Origin: an uncultured Hyphomonadaceae bacterium | Lineage (GTDB): Bacteria; Pseudomonadota; Alphaproteobacteria; Caulobacterales; Hyphomonadaceae | DNA length: 16,172 nt | Reading direction: 5' to 3' | Assembly (NCBI GenBank): GCA_938049795.1 | Contig: CALLCD010000006.1 | Coordinates: forward strand, 1-16,172 | In this document: positions 6,922-15,512 of the stretch, piece after piece | Position numbering within the stretch: the first letter of the stretch is position 1 | Layout of the letters: every line of letters begins with the position of its first letter | Notes under the pieces: model-generated | The model's input: the letters and a program-made list of their open reading frames with translations, nothing else | Database searches by the model: none | What the model was told of the DNA's origin: nothing | Translations under genes and position numbers: made by a program

Positions 6922-8061
6922 CTAATCCCGCAACATATCCCGCGAGACGATCACGCGCATAATCTCGTTGGTGCCTTCAAGGATCTGATGCACCCGCAAA
7001 TCGCGCACGCTCTGCTCGACACGGTAATCCTTCAAATAGCCATAGCCGCCATGAATTTGCAGCGCGTCATTGGCCACTTTGAACCCGGTATCGGTCACAA
7101 ACCGCTTCGCCATCGCGCACCAGCGCGTTGCGTCCGGCGCCTTGTCGTCAAGCTTACGCGCCGCCTCGTACAGCATCACCCGCGCCGCCTGTAGTTCGGT
7201 TTCCATATCGGCGAGCTTGAATTGTGTCGCCTGAAAATCTGCGATTGCCTTGCCGAACTGCTTGCGCTCTTTGGCATAATCGAGCGCCCGTTCCAGCGCA
7301 AACTGCGCCCCGCCCAGCGAGCACGCCGCAATGTTGAGCCGCCCGCCATCAAGCCCCGCCATCGCAAAGCGGAAGCCATGCCCCTCCTCGCCAATCCGGT
7401 TCGCCGCGGGAATGCGCACCCCGTCAAAAATTACCTGTTTGGTTGGCTGCGAATTCCACCCCATTTTCCGCTCATTCGCCCCGAAAGACAGCCCCTCAGT
7501 GCCCTTCTCGACAATAAACGCCGACACACCTTTCGCGCCATCATCCGAGGTCCGCGCCATCACGACATAGACATCCGACACCCCCGCGCCAGAGATAAAC
7601 TGCTTGCCGCCGGTGATGACATATTCGTCGCCCTCACGCACCGCCCGCGTCGTCATCGAGGCGGCATCCGAGCCAGATCCGGGCTCGGTCAGACAATAAG
7701 ACGCGACAAGCTCCATCGCCGTCAAACGCGGCACCCATGCCTTGCGTATGGCATCATCACCAAACCTGTCAATCATCCACGTCGCCATATTGTGGATCGA
7801 GATAAACGCCGCCGTCGACACGTCCCCCTTGGAAAGCTGTTCGAAAATCAGCACCGCATCGAGCCGCGAGAGCGCCGAGCCGCCAACATCTTCGCCCGTG
7901 TAAATCCCCGCAAAGCCAAGCTCGGCGGTCGACTTGATCACATCAATTGGAAAGTGCTTTTCCTCGTCCCAACGCTCCGAATGGGGGGCCAGTTGATCAG
8001 CGGCGAATTTGCGCGCCATATCCTGAATCATCACCTGTTCTTCGGAAAAACTGCTCGCCAT
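6922..8061 (-). CDS. Acyl-CoA dehydrogenase, isobutyryl-CoA dehydrogenase-like
   Basis: This FAD enzyme introduces a 2,3-double bond into an acyl-CoA and passes electrons to ETF. The 379-residue product has the family length and order: an N-terminal helical domain, the SYCLTEPGSGSDAAS and GGKQFISGAG beta-domain signatures, and the C-terminal domain with RKQFGKAI, ALQIHGGYGYLKDY and HQILEGTNEIMR. The Glu of LEGTNE (residue 362) is the probable catalytic base. Stretches such as MGWNSQPTK and GLDGGRLNIAACSLG closely resemble human ACAD8, which suggests isobutyryl-CoA as substrate (valine degradation). That assignment is by recall of the family sequence. The ATG at 8061 has AGGAG 6-7 bases upstream; a longer frame to 8133 would overlap the divergent GNAT gene and is rejected. 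Confidence 0.92.
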   Translation of the reverse strand: MASSFSEEQVMIQDMARKFAADQLAPHSERWDEEKHFPIDVIKSTAELGFAGIYTGEDVGGSALSRLDAVLIFEQLSKGDVSTAAFISIHNMATWMIDRFGDDAIRKAWVPRLTAMELVASYCLTEPGSGSDAASMTTRAVREGDEYVITGGKQFISGAGVSDVYVVMARTSDDGAKGVSAFIVEKGTEGLSFGANERKMGWNSQPTKQVIFDGVRIPAANRIGEEGHGFRFAMAGLDGGRLNIAACSLGGAQFALERALDYAKERKQFGKAIADFQATQFKLADMETELQAARVMLYEAARKLDDKAPDATRWCAMAKRFVTDTGFKVANDALQIHGGYGYLKDYRVEQSVRDLRVHQILEGTNEIMRVIVSRDMLRD

Positions 8062-8126
8062 TGGCCGCTCCTGCAAAACTTCGCTATAGATCGCGCTCAG
8101 ACATGTCATAATGGGGGCACGCGTCA

Positions 8127-8672
8127 ATGGCAAAATTGCCGCAAGAACACACGATCAGGCCCACCAGTCATGGCGATATTCCGCAACTTGTGCTGATCGA
8201 GCTTGCCAGCAATGAATTGTTCGCCCCCACCGGCCTGATCCCGCCCGAAAACATGGACGATCACATCGCAATCGAGTGGCATCAGGACGCCATCGAAGCG
8301 GCTATGAGTTTTGTCATCACAGGCCCCGATGACGCCCCGCTCGGCTTTACCCTGATGAGCCTGCGCGCGCCCGACCTCTATCTCGACGAGATCGCCGTCC
8401 ATCCAGACCATGCCCGCAACGGCCTCGGCAGCGCCTTGCTCGAACATTGCCTCGACCACGCCAAAGCTGCCCGCATCCCCTCCGTCTCCCTCTCCACATT
8501 TCGCAAAGTCCCGTGGAACGCTCCCTTCTACGCCCGTTTCGGCTTCAAGGAACTGCCCCCCAAAAAGTGGACCGACTGGATGCACGAGATCAACACGATA
8601 CAGGCCGAAACCCTCGATGTGACGCAGCGCTGCTTCATGCGCCGACAGCTCAAACGCTCGCTTCTAGGCTAA
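8127..8672 (+). CDS. GNAT-family N-acetyltransferase
   Basis: This is a 181-residue acetyl-CoA-dependent transferase of the GNAT fold. Motif A is visible as LDEIAVHPDHARNGLGSALL, with the Q/R-x-x-G-x-G/A pyrophosphate-binding loop as RNGLGS. Motif B follows as PFYARFGFKELPP, near the typical FYxxxGF. The acceptor substrate is unknown, and the weak N-terminal region gives no clue. GGGGG lies 9 bases before the ATG at 8127. It is divergent from the acyl-CoA dehydrogenase, with only 65 bp between start codons, so the two promoters overlap or are shared. hemB begins 43 bp downstream on the same strand, so the two may form an operon, though a functional link with haem synthesis is not evident. Confidence 0.88.
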   Translation: MAKLPQEHTIRPTSHGDIPQLVLIELASNELFAPTGLIPPENMDDHIAIEWHQDAIEAAMSFVITGPDDAPLGFTLMSLRAPDLYLDEIAVHPDHARNGLGSALLEHCLDHAKAARIPSVSLSTFRKVPWNAPFYARFGFKELPPKKWTDWMHEINTIQAETLDVTQRCFMRRQLKRSLLG

Positions 8673-8715
8673 CCCATCGCTTGCCGTCCCCGTCCCCAGC
8701 GCTTACACCAGAGCC

Positions 8716-9720
<1,005 letters not shown>

Positions 9721-9763
9721 TAAGACATTTCTTTCCTGATAAACGCCCATGCGCAGAAACTTG

Positions 9764-9777
9764 TGCCGCGAGCGGCA
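9764..9777 (+). terminator. Short hairpin after hemB, possible terminator
   Basis: TGCCGC-GA-GCGGCA forms a perfect 6-bp stem 44 bp after the hemB stop. The following AAAAG is not a T-run; the nearest one (ATTTTT) begins 18 bases past the stem. The gap also has GTCGCA repeated nine bases apart (9781-9795). It may be a weak terminator or a site in the upstream region of the protease gene. Confidence 0.3.
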
Positions 9778-9874
9778 AAAGTCGCAAGTGTCGCATTTTT
9801 GCAAGTTACTGAGATTAATCGAAAAACAGTAATATTTTTCCGGCGCAGAGACTAGCCAAGCCAAAACCCGAACA

Positions 9875-9889
9875 TTAAGACTTGGTTAA
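9875..9889. promoter_or_regulatory. Perfect CtrA-type box upstream of the M16 protease
   Basis: TTAA-GACTTGG-TTAA is an exact match to the CtrA consensus TTAA-N7-TTAA. It lies 50 bp upstream of the protease ATG and is followed 3 bp later by GAGTC (9893-9897), a CcrM-type GANTC site. A possible promoter, TTACTG (9806) with TAATAT (9830), is further upstream. If that one is used, CtrA bound here would repress; if CtrA acts as a -35-proximal activator, the start point would lie near 9920. Confidence 0.65.
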
Positions 9890-9902
9890 TATGAGTCGTC
9901 CG

Positions 9903-9919
9903 GCTCCCCTGACGGGAGC
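9903..9919 (+). promoter_or_regulatory. Hairpin in the protease 5' leader
   Basis: GCTCCC-CTGAC-GGGAGC forms a 6-bp GC-rich stem with a 5-base loop ending 7 bases before the GAAAGG ribosome binding site (9926-9931). It could stabilise the transcript or affect initiation. There is no following T-run, so it is not a typical terminator. Confidence 0.4.
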
Positions 9920-9938
9920 GCAATTGAAAGGTAATTTT

Positions 9939-12878
9939 ATGCGTAAGTCTCTTCTTCTCTCGGCAAGTCTGGCGCTCATGCTCAGCGCCTGTGAAAGCTT
10001 TCAGTACCCTGGCGCTAGCTCTGGCACACCCGCTCCGGCGGCGACAGAAGCCCCAGCGACAGCAGCAGCGGTAACGGAAATTGCCGAGCCTGCTCTCCCG
10101 GGTGGCATTGTTCTGCTCGAAACCGTGGAGCGGACCGGCGACGAAATTGTCATTCCCTATAAGAAGTACCAGCTTCCAAACGGTCTGACGGTTGTTCTGC
10201 ATGAAGATGATTCTGACCCTATCGCGCATGTCGATGTCACCTATCATGTCGGCTCCGGTCGCGAAGATATTGGCAAGTCGGGCTTTGCGCACTTCTTCGA
10301 ACATATGATGTTCCAGGGCTCGGAAAATGTGGCCGACGAAGAACACTTCAAAATCATTTCCGAATCGGGCGGCACGTTGAACGGCACCACCAACACAGAC
10401 CGGACGAACTATTTCGAAACCGCACCGGCCAACCAGCTTGAGAAAATGCTCTGGCTCGAAGCCGACCGTATGGGCTTCCTGCTCGACGCCGTTACCCAGG
10501 AGAAATTCGAAGTCCAGCGCGAAACCGTCAAAAACGAACGCGGCCAGCGCGTTGACAACGCCCCCTATGGCTTGCTCAGTGAACGCGTAGGCGAAGCGCT
10601 CTACCCCGAAGGCCACCCTTATTCCTGGAGCGTCATCGGCTATCTCGAAGACCTCGACCGCGCCGACCTAGACGATCTCAAACGCTTCTTCCTACGCTGG
10701 TATGGACCAAACAATGCCGTCCTGACCATTGGTGGCCGTCTTGACGAAACCGAAACCCTTGAAATGGTCGCAAAATACTTCGGCTCCATCCCCGCAGGCC
10801 CCGAGGTCGCAGCCCCCGTGCCAACGCCGGTCACCCTCGACGCGGACCGTTATATCTCTCTTGAGGACAATGTCGCTCTGCCGGTCGTCTATATGAGTTG
10901 GCCAACCGTCTACGCCCGCCATGAAGATGAAGCCCCCCTTGATGTGCTCAACTCCATTCTCGGCGAAGGCCGCACATCGCTCCTCTACAAAAACCTCGTG
11001 CGCGAAGGCAAAGCCGTACAAGCTCAGGCCAGCCATGGCTGTCAGGAGCTGTCGTGCCAGTTCACATTGCTTGCTCTGCCAAATCCGGCGAGCGGCACCA
11101 CGCTGACACAGGCCGAAGAGATCATCCGCGCGTCGCTCGAAGAGTTTGAAACACGCGGCGTCGAAGACGATGACCTCGAACGCGTCAAAGCGGGCATCAT
11201 CTCCGGGATGGTCTTCGGCCTTGAAAGCGTTTCCGGCAAAGTCAGCCAGCTGGCTTTCTATGAAACCTTTGCCAACAATCCGAACTATATTCGCGATGAT
11301 CTTGCCCGCTATGAAAATGTCACAAAAGAAGACGTCCTGCGCGTGTACGAACAATACATCAAAGGCAAGCCCGCCGTGATCATGTCGATTGTCCCTAAAG
11401 GACAGATCGAGACCATTGCCGGACCGGACACATGGCAGCGCTATGAGCGGACCATTCCGGACTATCCAAGCGCCGAAGGTCTTGCATTGCGCACCGCTAC
11501 GGATGATTTCGACCGCTCGGTCCAACCTGCCGCTTCCGATGTCGATCTCTCGCTTACCGTGCCAGAACTTTGGCGCAGCACCCTCGCCAATGGCATCCCC
11601 GTGCTCGGCGCACTTAACAGCGAGACCCCGACCACCGCGATCCAGATCGAGCTTGCCGTAGGCCAGAAAAGCGAGCCACTTGAAAAGCTGGGTCTCGCAT
11701 CACTGACCGCGTCTATGCTGGGTGAAGCCACACAGAACTCGACCAATGAAGATCTTGCCAACCGGCTTGCAAAACTTGGCTCTGAAATCAATATTGGCGC
11801 GGGTGACTACACCACCACAATCACCGTGCGGTCGTTAAGCTCCAAGCTTGGCGAGACGATGGACCTTGTTGCAGAGCGTTTGTTCGAGCCTGCCTTCAAT
11901 GAAGACGACTTTACCCGTCTTCAGGGGCAAACTTTACAAGGCATCGCCTTTTCAAAGTCCGAGCCTGCGGTCACGGCAACAGCCATCTACAACCAGCTGC
12001 TCTATGGCGCGAACAATGCGATGGCCTATCCAAGTGAAGGAACCGAGACGACGGTTGCCGACATCACGCTTGATGATGTGCGTGCCTTCTACGCGCAGAA
12101 CTATTCTGCCAGCGTGGCTTCCGTCATCGCCGTCAGCGACCTGTCTCAGGAAGAGGTGGGCGCAGAGCTCGCCGTTCTGGAAAACTGGGAACGCAAAGAG
12201 GTCACCGTCCCAGATTTTGTCCCCTTCCCGGAGCTACAGACCGGCACGCTTTATCTCATCGACAAAGCCGACGCGGCCCAATCCGAAATCCGCATCGGCC
12301 GGCGCGCCTTGCCCTTTGATGCCACCGGCGAGTTTTATAGAGCGGGCCTGATGAACTTTGTCCTCGGCGGCGCGTTCAACAGCCGGATCAACCTCAATCT
12401 ACGCGAAGACAAAGGCTACTCCTACGGCGCCTTCTCCTTCTTCCGTGGCGAGGATGGCTATGGCGCATTCACCGCGCAAGCCGGTGTCCGCTCAGATGCC
12501 ACCGCCGCCTCGATCACCGAGTTCCTGAACGAGATCACGCTCTACAATGCGTCCGGCATCACCGCTGACGAACTGGCCTTCACCAAGAGCGCCATCGGCC
12601 AATCGGACGCACGCCGCTACGAAACGCCGTTCCAGAAACTGCGCTTCCTCGACAACATCCAGACCTATAATCTTCCTGATGGATTTATCGACGAGCAAAA
12701 AGCCATTCTCACAGGCTTCACCGAAGCGGACGTCAATGCGCTGGCAGCGAAATACCTCAATCCCGAGGAGATGATCATGGTCGTGGTCGGCGACAAAGCC
12801 ACCATCCTGCCAAACCTCACCGAGCTCGGCTTCGAGATTGTCGAACTTGACGCAGACGGAAATCCGGTCGCCGAATAA
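9939..12878 (+). CDS. M16 (pitrilysin-family) zinc metalloprotease lipoprotein, two-unit
   Basis: This is a 979-residue periplasmic or membrane-anchored peptidase, about twice the size of a single M16 unit pair. The ATG at 9939 has GAAAGG 7 bases upstream and starts a lipoprotein signal peptide, with lipobox LSAC and acceptor Cys18; a longer frame from 9882 hides this signal and is rejected. A 30-residue Ala/Pro/Thr-rich linker follows. The N-terminal unit has the inverted zinc motif HFFEH (His118, Glu121, His122), with the third ligand probably Glu200 in RETVKNERGQ. The C-terminal half (from about 550, VPELWRSTLANGIPV) repeats the fold but has GLASLTASMLGEA in place of HxxEH, so it is inactive, as in other M16 pairs. 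It likely degrades small peptides in the envelope. It ends at a strong terminator, and its promoter carries a perfect CtrA box. Confidence 0.95.
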   Translation: MRKSLLLSASLALMLSACESFQYPGASSGTPAPAATEAPATAAAVTEIAEPALPGGIVLLETVERTGDEIVIPYKKYQLPNGLTVVLHEDDSDPIAHVDVTYHVGSGREDIGKSGFAHFFEHMMFQGSENVADEEHFKIISESGGTLNGTTNTDRTNYFETAPANQLEKMLWLEADRMGFLLDAVTQEKFEVQRETVKNERGQRVDNAPYGLLSERVGEALYPEGHPYSWSVIGYLEDLDRADLDDLKRFFLRWYGPNNAVLTIGGRLDETETLEMVAKYFGSIPAGPEVAAPVPTPVTLDADRYISLEDNVALPVVYMSWPTVYARHEDEAPLDVLNSILGEGRTSLLYKNLVREGKAVQAQASHGCQELSCQFTLLALPNPASGTTLTQAEEIIRASLEEFETRGVEDDDLERVKAGIISGMVFGLESVSGKVSQLAFYETFANNPNYIRDDLARYENVTKEDVLRVYEQYIKGKPAVIMSIVPKGQIETIAGPDTWQRYERTIPDYPSAEGLALRTATDDFDRSVQPAASDVDLSLTVPELWRSTLANGIPVLGALNSETPTTAIQIELAVGQKSEPLEKLGLASLTASMLGEATQNSTNEDLANRLAKLGSEINIGAGDYTTTITVRSLSSKLGETMDLVAERLFEPAFNEDDFTRLQGQTLQGIAFSKSEPAVTATAIYNQLLYGANNAMAYPSEGTETTVADITLDDVRAFYAQNYSASVASVIAVSDLSQEEVGAELAVLENWERKEVTVPDFVPFPELQTGTLYLIDKADAAQSEIRIGRRALPFDATGEFYRAGLMNFVLGGAFNSRINLNLREDKGYSYGAFSFFRGEDGYGAFTAQAGVRSDATAASITEFLNEITLYNASGITADELAFTKSAIGQSDARRYETPFQKLRFLDNIQTYNLPDGFIDEQKAILTGFTEADVNALAAKYLNPEEMIMVVVGDKATILPNLTELGFEIVELDADGNPVAE

Positions 12879-12900
12879 GCGACCCATTTCCCCACAAAAC

Positions 12901-12936
12901 AAAACCCCCTGTTCCAACACCGGAACAGGGGGTTTT
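12901..12936. terminator. Bidirectional rho-independent terminator
   Basis: CCCCCTGTTCC (12905-12915), a 6-base loop and GGAACAGGGGG (12922-12932) form a perfect 11-bp stem. It is flanked by AAAA (12901-12904) and TTTT (12933-12936), which extend the pairing and supply a T-run on either strand. It lies 22 bp after the protease stop and 33 bp beyond the mipZ stop, so it serves both convergent genes. Confidence 0.92.
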
Positions 12937-12969
12937 ATTTAACCCAAAAATACGTCTCAAACAAACAGC

Positions 12970-13854
12970 CTAAAACCCAATCTCCTGACCGCTCATCTCC
13001 GGCAACCGCATCAGGATCAACAGATCCCGCAACTCCTGACGCGCCGCCACATGGCTCATCGTAAAGTTCACACTCGACTGATGCTCGGTCAGATCCAGGA
13101 GCGTCAGCCCCGTCGGAAACAGCTCGCGATAGATCACCCGCTCGGACAATCCCGCCGCCATCCGAAACCCGATCCGCTTGGCCAGATTATTCAGCGCCTC
13201 GCCAACCTTCAACTTGTTGCGCGCTTCAAGCGGCGACATCCGGTTGCGCATCACAATCCAGTCAATCGGCCGACGGCTCGTCTGCGCCTTCTGCTTGCGG
13301 CAATTCCAAACCATTTCGGAGTAAAAGCTCGGCCGGATCACTTCCAGCGTCTGCGGGTTTACATCCCCCAGCAGATCAAAATCCACAAAACTGTCATTCA
13401 GCGGCGTAATCAGCGTGTCCGCATAAGTATGCGCCAGCCGCGACAGGAACGTATTCCCCCCCGGCGCATCAATCACAATAATATCGCAACTCGCCTGCAA
13501 ACGCTTATAGCTCGTCTCCAGCCGCTCGCGCTCTTCCGCTTCGGCCATATCCAGATTGCGTTCATCGCTCGCATCCACACGGATAATCTCCGGCATTGGA
13601 AGCTGCGCCCCCGTCGAGCGGATCCACCGCATCCGGTTTTCCATATAACGGGTCAAAGAGCGCTGGCGCACATCCAGATCAATCGCGCCAACCTTCAGCC
13701 CCGAGCGCAACAAGCCAATGCACAAATGCACGGACACGGTCGATTTCCCCGCTCCGCCTTTCTCATTGCCCACCACAATCACGCGGGCGCTTTTCTTCGG
13801 TGTCACGGGCGCAAGCTCAGCCGCTGCCCCTTGAGGAGAGAATCCGTCAGCCAT
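12970..13854 (-). CDS. mipZ: Division-plane positioning ATPase MipZ
   Basis: MipZ is a ParA/MinD-type ATPase that binds ParB at the poles, forms a gradient on DNA and blocks FtsZ polymerisation away from midcell. The 294-residue product has the deviant Walker A GNEKGGAGKST (29-39; signature Lys32, P-loop Lys37), Walker A' IDLDVRQRS (Asp59, Asp61) and Walker B IIVIDAPGG (Asp129). NDSFVDFDLLG, the MVWNCRKQKA region and VIYRELFPTGLTLLDL are MipZ-specific rather than ParA-like. Asp61 corresponds to Caulobacter Asp42, needed for hydrolysis. The first 20 or so residues, ending in VTPKKSAR, are an extension not present in Caulobacter MipZ. No good ribosome binding site is seen before the ATG at 13854. 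A GANTC site (GAATC, 13840-13844) falls in codons 4-5. An uncharacterised gene lies 32 bp upstream on the same strand. Confidence 0.95.
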   Translation of the reverse strand: MADGFSPQGAAAELAPVTPKKSARVIVVGNEKGGAGKSTVSVHLCIGLLRSGLKVGAIDLDVRQRSLTRYMENRMRWIRSTGAQLPMPEIIRVDASDERNLDMAEAEERERLETSYKRLQASCDIIVIDAPGGNTFLSRLAHTYADTLITPLNDSFVDFDLLGDVNPQTLEVIRPSFYSEMVWNCRKQKAQTSRRPIDWIVMRNRMSPLEARNKLKVGEALNNLAKRIGFRMAAGLSERVIYRELFPTGLTLLDLTEHQSSVNFTMSHVAARQELRDLLILMRLPEMSGQEIGF

Positions 13855-13886
13855 AATCTACAAACCCCGAAAGCTCTTAGAGTGAC

Positions 13887-14351
13887 CTAGGACGCAAGCG
13901 CAGGCATCTGCCCAAAGCGCTCAAACACATCATCAGACCCAGTGTCCGTCGGCGCAGCAGGCTCATCAAACAAATACGCGTCTTCAGCCATCCCCTCGCC
14001 CCAAATCTCGATCGGTGCAGGCTCGCCATCAAACAGCAACGTGTCCGACCAAACCGCACAATGTAGCGGCGCTTCGTACGCCTCGACCAGGATCGGCGCG
14101 GTCGGCGAAATCCGGCTCAGCAGATCGCGAACGCTCGCAAGTTGCCCCGAAAGCTGACCCATCGCCTGCCCGAGATCCGCCTTGTGCGCGACAAGCTCAC
14201 GCGGAACCTCAAAGATCCAGTCATCAGGATCAGGCGTCAAATCGCGACGCTGCGGCTGCGGCGCGGCCAGAGTAACCGCCTTCGCAGGCGAGGCACGCAA
14301 AAACGCGCTGAGAATGAATTGGCGGATGCTTGTAAAGATGGACTTGCTCAT
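13887..14351 (-). CDS. Uncharacterised protein encoded immediately upstream of mipZ
   Basis: I do not recognise this 154-residue product. With the ATG at 14351 it begins MSKSIFTSIRQFILSAFLRA, a short basic, amphipathic stretch that could be a membrane-associating helix. A middle segment (about 43-82; DWIFEVPRELVAHK then QAMGQLSGQLASVRDLLSRI) looks helical and possibly coiled-coil. The C-terminal third is acidic (about 12 Asp/Glu in the last 50). It has no signal peptide, cysteine motif or catalytic signature. It ends 32 bp before the mipZ start on the same strand, so co-transcription is likely. A TTG six bases earlier (14357) is an alternative start; neither has a good ribosome binding site, and an inverted repeat (CGCAA-AAA-TTGCG, 14353-14365) sits at the start. 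Overlapping frames on the other strand show nothing recognisable. Confidence 0.6.
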   Translation of the reverse strand: MSKSIFTSIRQFILSAFLRASPAKAVTLAAPQPQRRDLTPDPDDWIFEVPRELVAHKADLGQAMGQLSGQLASVRDLLSRISPTAPILVEAYEAPLHCAVWSDTLLFDGEPAPIEIWGEGMAEDAYLFDEPAAPTDTGSDDVFERFGQMPALAS

Positions 14352-14374
14352 ACGCAAAAATTGCGCTCAATCCC

Positions 14375-14389
14375 TTAACAGATCGTTTA
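14375..14389. promoter_or_regulatory. Candidate CtrA site between the mipZ operon and panC
   Basis: TTAA-CAGATCG-TTTA matches TTAA-N7-TTAA at seven of eight bases. It lies in the 64-bp divergent gap, 24 bp from the minus-strand start and 27 bp from the panC start. As a one-mismatch match it is suggestive only; its position between a mipZ operon and its divergent neighbour adds some weight. Confidence 0.4.
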
Positions 14390-14415
14390 CAAAGCATGGC
14401 AATTGGGAATTTGTA

Positions 14416-15285
14416 ATGAAACAGCCACTCGCACGCACCACCACGCGCGCCGACCTCAGAGCCATTATCGGCGACTGGCGACAGGCCGGTTTGCGCATCG
14501 GTTTCGTCCCCACAATGGGCGCGCTACACGAAGGCCACCTGTCTCTTGTCGGCGCAGCGCTTGAGACCTGCGACCGCGTCGTCGCCAGTATTTTCGTCAA
14601 CCCGACCCAGTTTGCCCCGGGCGAAGACCTCGATGTCTACCCGCGCATGCTCGACGAGGATTGCGACAAACTCCAGGCCGCCGGGTGCCACCTCGCCTAT
14701 TGCCCTACCGAAGAAGAAATGTACCCCGAAGGCTCGCTCACCAATATCCGCGTCGAAACCCTCTCAGACCTCCTCGATGGCGGCCCGCGTCCGCATTTCT
14801 TTTATGGCGTGGCCACAATCGTCGCCCGCCTCTTCGTCCATGTCCGGCCCGATGTCGCCGTGTTCGGCCAGAAAGACTATCAACAGCTCCAGATCATCAA
14901 ACGTATGACGCGCGATCTCGGCTTTGAAATCGCGATCATCGGCGCGCCCACCATCCGCGATGCCGACGGGCTCGCCCAATCCTCGCGCAATCTCTACCTC
15001 ACCCCCGAAGACCGGCGCGGCGCCAGCGGCCTGTTCGCCAGCCTCCACCGCGCCCGCGCCCGCATCGAAGCGGGCACCCCGTTCGAGATCGCCCTCGCCG
15101 AAGCCCGCGACTATCTCACCCAATGCGGCTTCTCCAAAGTCGATTACGTCACCGCCACCCACCCCGAAACCCTCCAAACCCTCCCCGACGGCCAAGCCGC
15201 CAAAGGCACAGAAGGCCGCCTCCTCGGCGCCGGCTGGATGGGCAAAACCCGCCTCATCGACAATATCGCGTTCAGGCGTCCATGA
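14416..15285 (+). CDS. panC: Pantothenate synthetase
   Basis: PanC joins pantoate and beta-alanine with ATP, through a pantoyl-adenylate, to give pantothenate for CoA. The 289-residue product is of normal length. It has the nucleotidyl-transferase HIGH-type motif HEGHLSL (His38-His41) after RIGFVPTMGAL, the VNPTQFAPGEDLDVYPR segment, FGQKDYQQL, and the KMSKS-equivalent LAQSSRN. The start at 14416 (MKQPLARTTTRADLRA) gives the family N-terminus; the in-frame reading from 14182 would overlap the minus-strand gene and is rejected. GGGAA lies about 8 bases before the ATG. No panB is nearby. Confidence 0.96.
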   Translation: MKQPLARTTTRADLRAIIGDWRQAGLRIGFVPTMGALHEGHLSLVGAALETCDRVVASIFVNPTQFAPGEDLDVYPRMLDEDCDKLQAAGCHLAYCPTEEEMYPEGSLTNIRVETLSDLLDGGPRPHFFYGVATIVARLFVHVRPDVAVFGQKDYQQLQIIKRMTRDLGFEIAIIGAPTIRDADGLAQSSRNLYLTPEDRRGASGLFASLHRARARIEAGTPFEIALAEARDYLTQCGFSKVDYVTATHPETLQTLPDGQAAKGTEGRLLGAGWMGKTRLIDNIAFRRP

Positions 15286-15313
15286 GCCGAAACGGCTGGA
15301 GACGAAACAAGGC

Positions 15314-15492
15314 CCTCATCCTGAGCACCATCGAAGCCTCATGCTGAACGAAGTCGAAGGACGAGGACCACAAAGCGGATTGCAAAATCAGGCCGATCTC
15401 TCGAAGCCTCATGGTGAGCGAAGTCGAACCACGAGGCGGGCTCCGAGCGCCCCATCAACGCAACACATCCTTCGACTTCGCTCAGGATGAGG
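15314..15492. repeat. Cluster of four copies of a dispersed intergenic repeat
   Basis: The 281-bp gap between panC and the MarR gene holds four copies of one repeat family. Copy 1 (15314-15336) starts CCTCATCCTGAGC and abuts copy 2 (15337-15366, CCTCATGCTGAACGAAGTCG...). Copy 3 (15407-15436, CCTCATGGTGAGCGAAGTCG...) is in the same orientation, exactly 70 bp after copy 2. Copy 4 (15469-15492) is inverted and ends CTCAGGATGAGG. The first 13 bases of copy 1 are a perfect inverted repeat of 15480-15492. Similar CCTCAxxxTGAGC-GAAGTCGAA units are, from memory, common between genes in alphaproteobacteria. No spacer pattern like a CRISPR is present. Confidence 0.8.
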
Positions 15493-15512
15493 CTCCCCCC
15501 AAAAACGCGAAA

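Noticed and set aside
7222..8196. Plus-strand frame of 324 codons over the acyl-CoA dehydrogenase
   Set aside because: Arg/His-rich shadow translation with no recognisable domain; the opposite strand encodes a textbook dehydrogenase.
10692..11525. Minus-strand frame inside the M16 protease
   Set aside because: Shadow of a clearly coding plus strand; no domain, no ribosome binding site.
13051..13890. Plus-strand frame of 279 codons over mipZ
   Set aside because: Arg/His/Gln-rich shadow; mipZ on the minus strand has all family motifs.
15314..15492. CRISPR-like repeat spacing (70-bp period)
   Set aside because: Only two copies share the period, the others abut or are inverted, units vary, and no cas genes are present.
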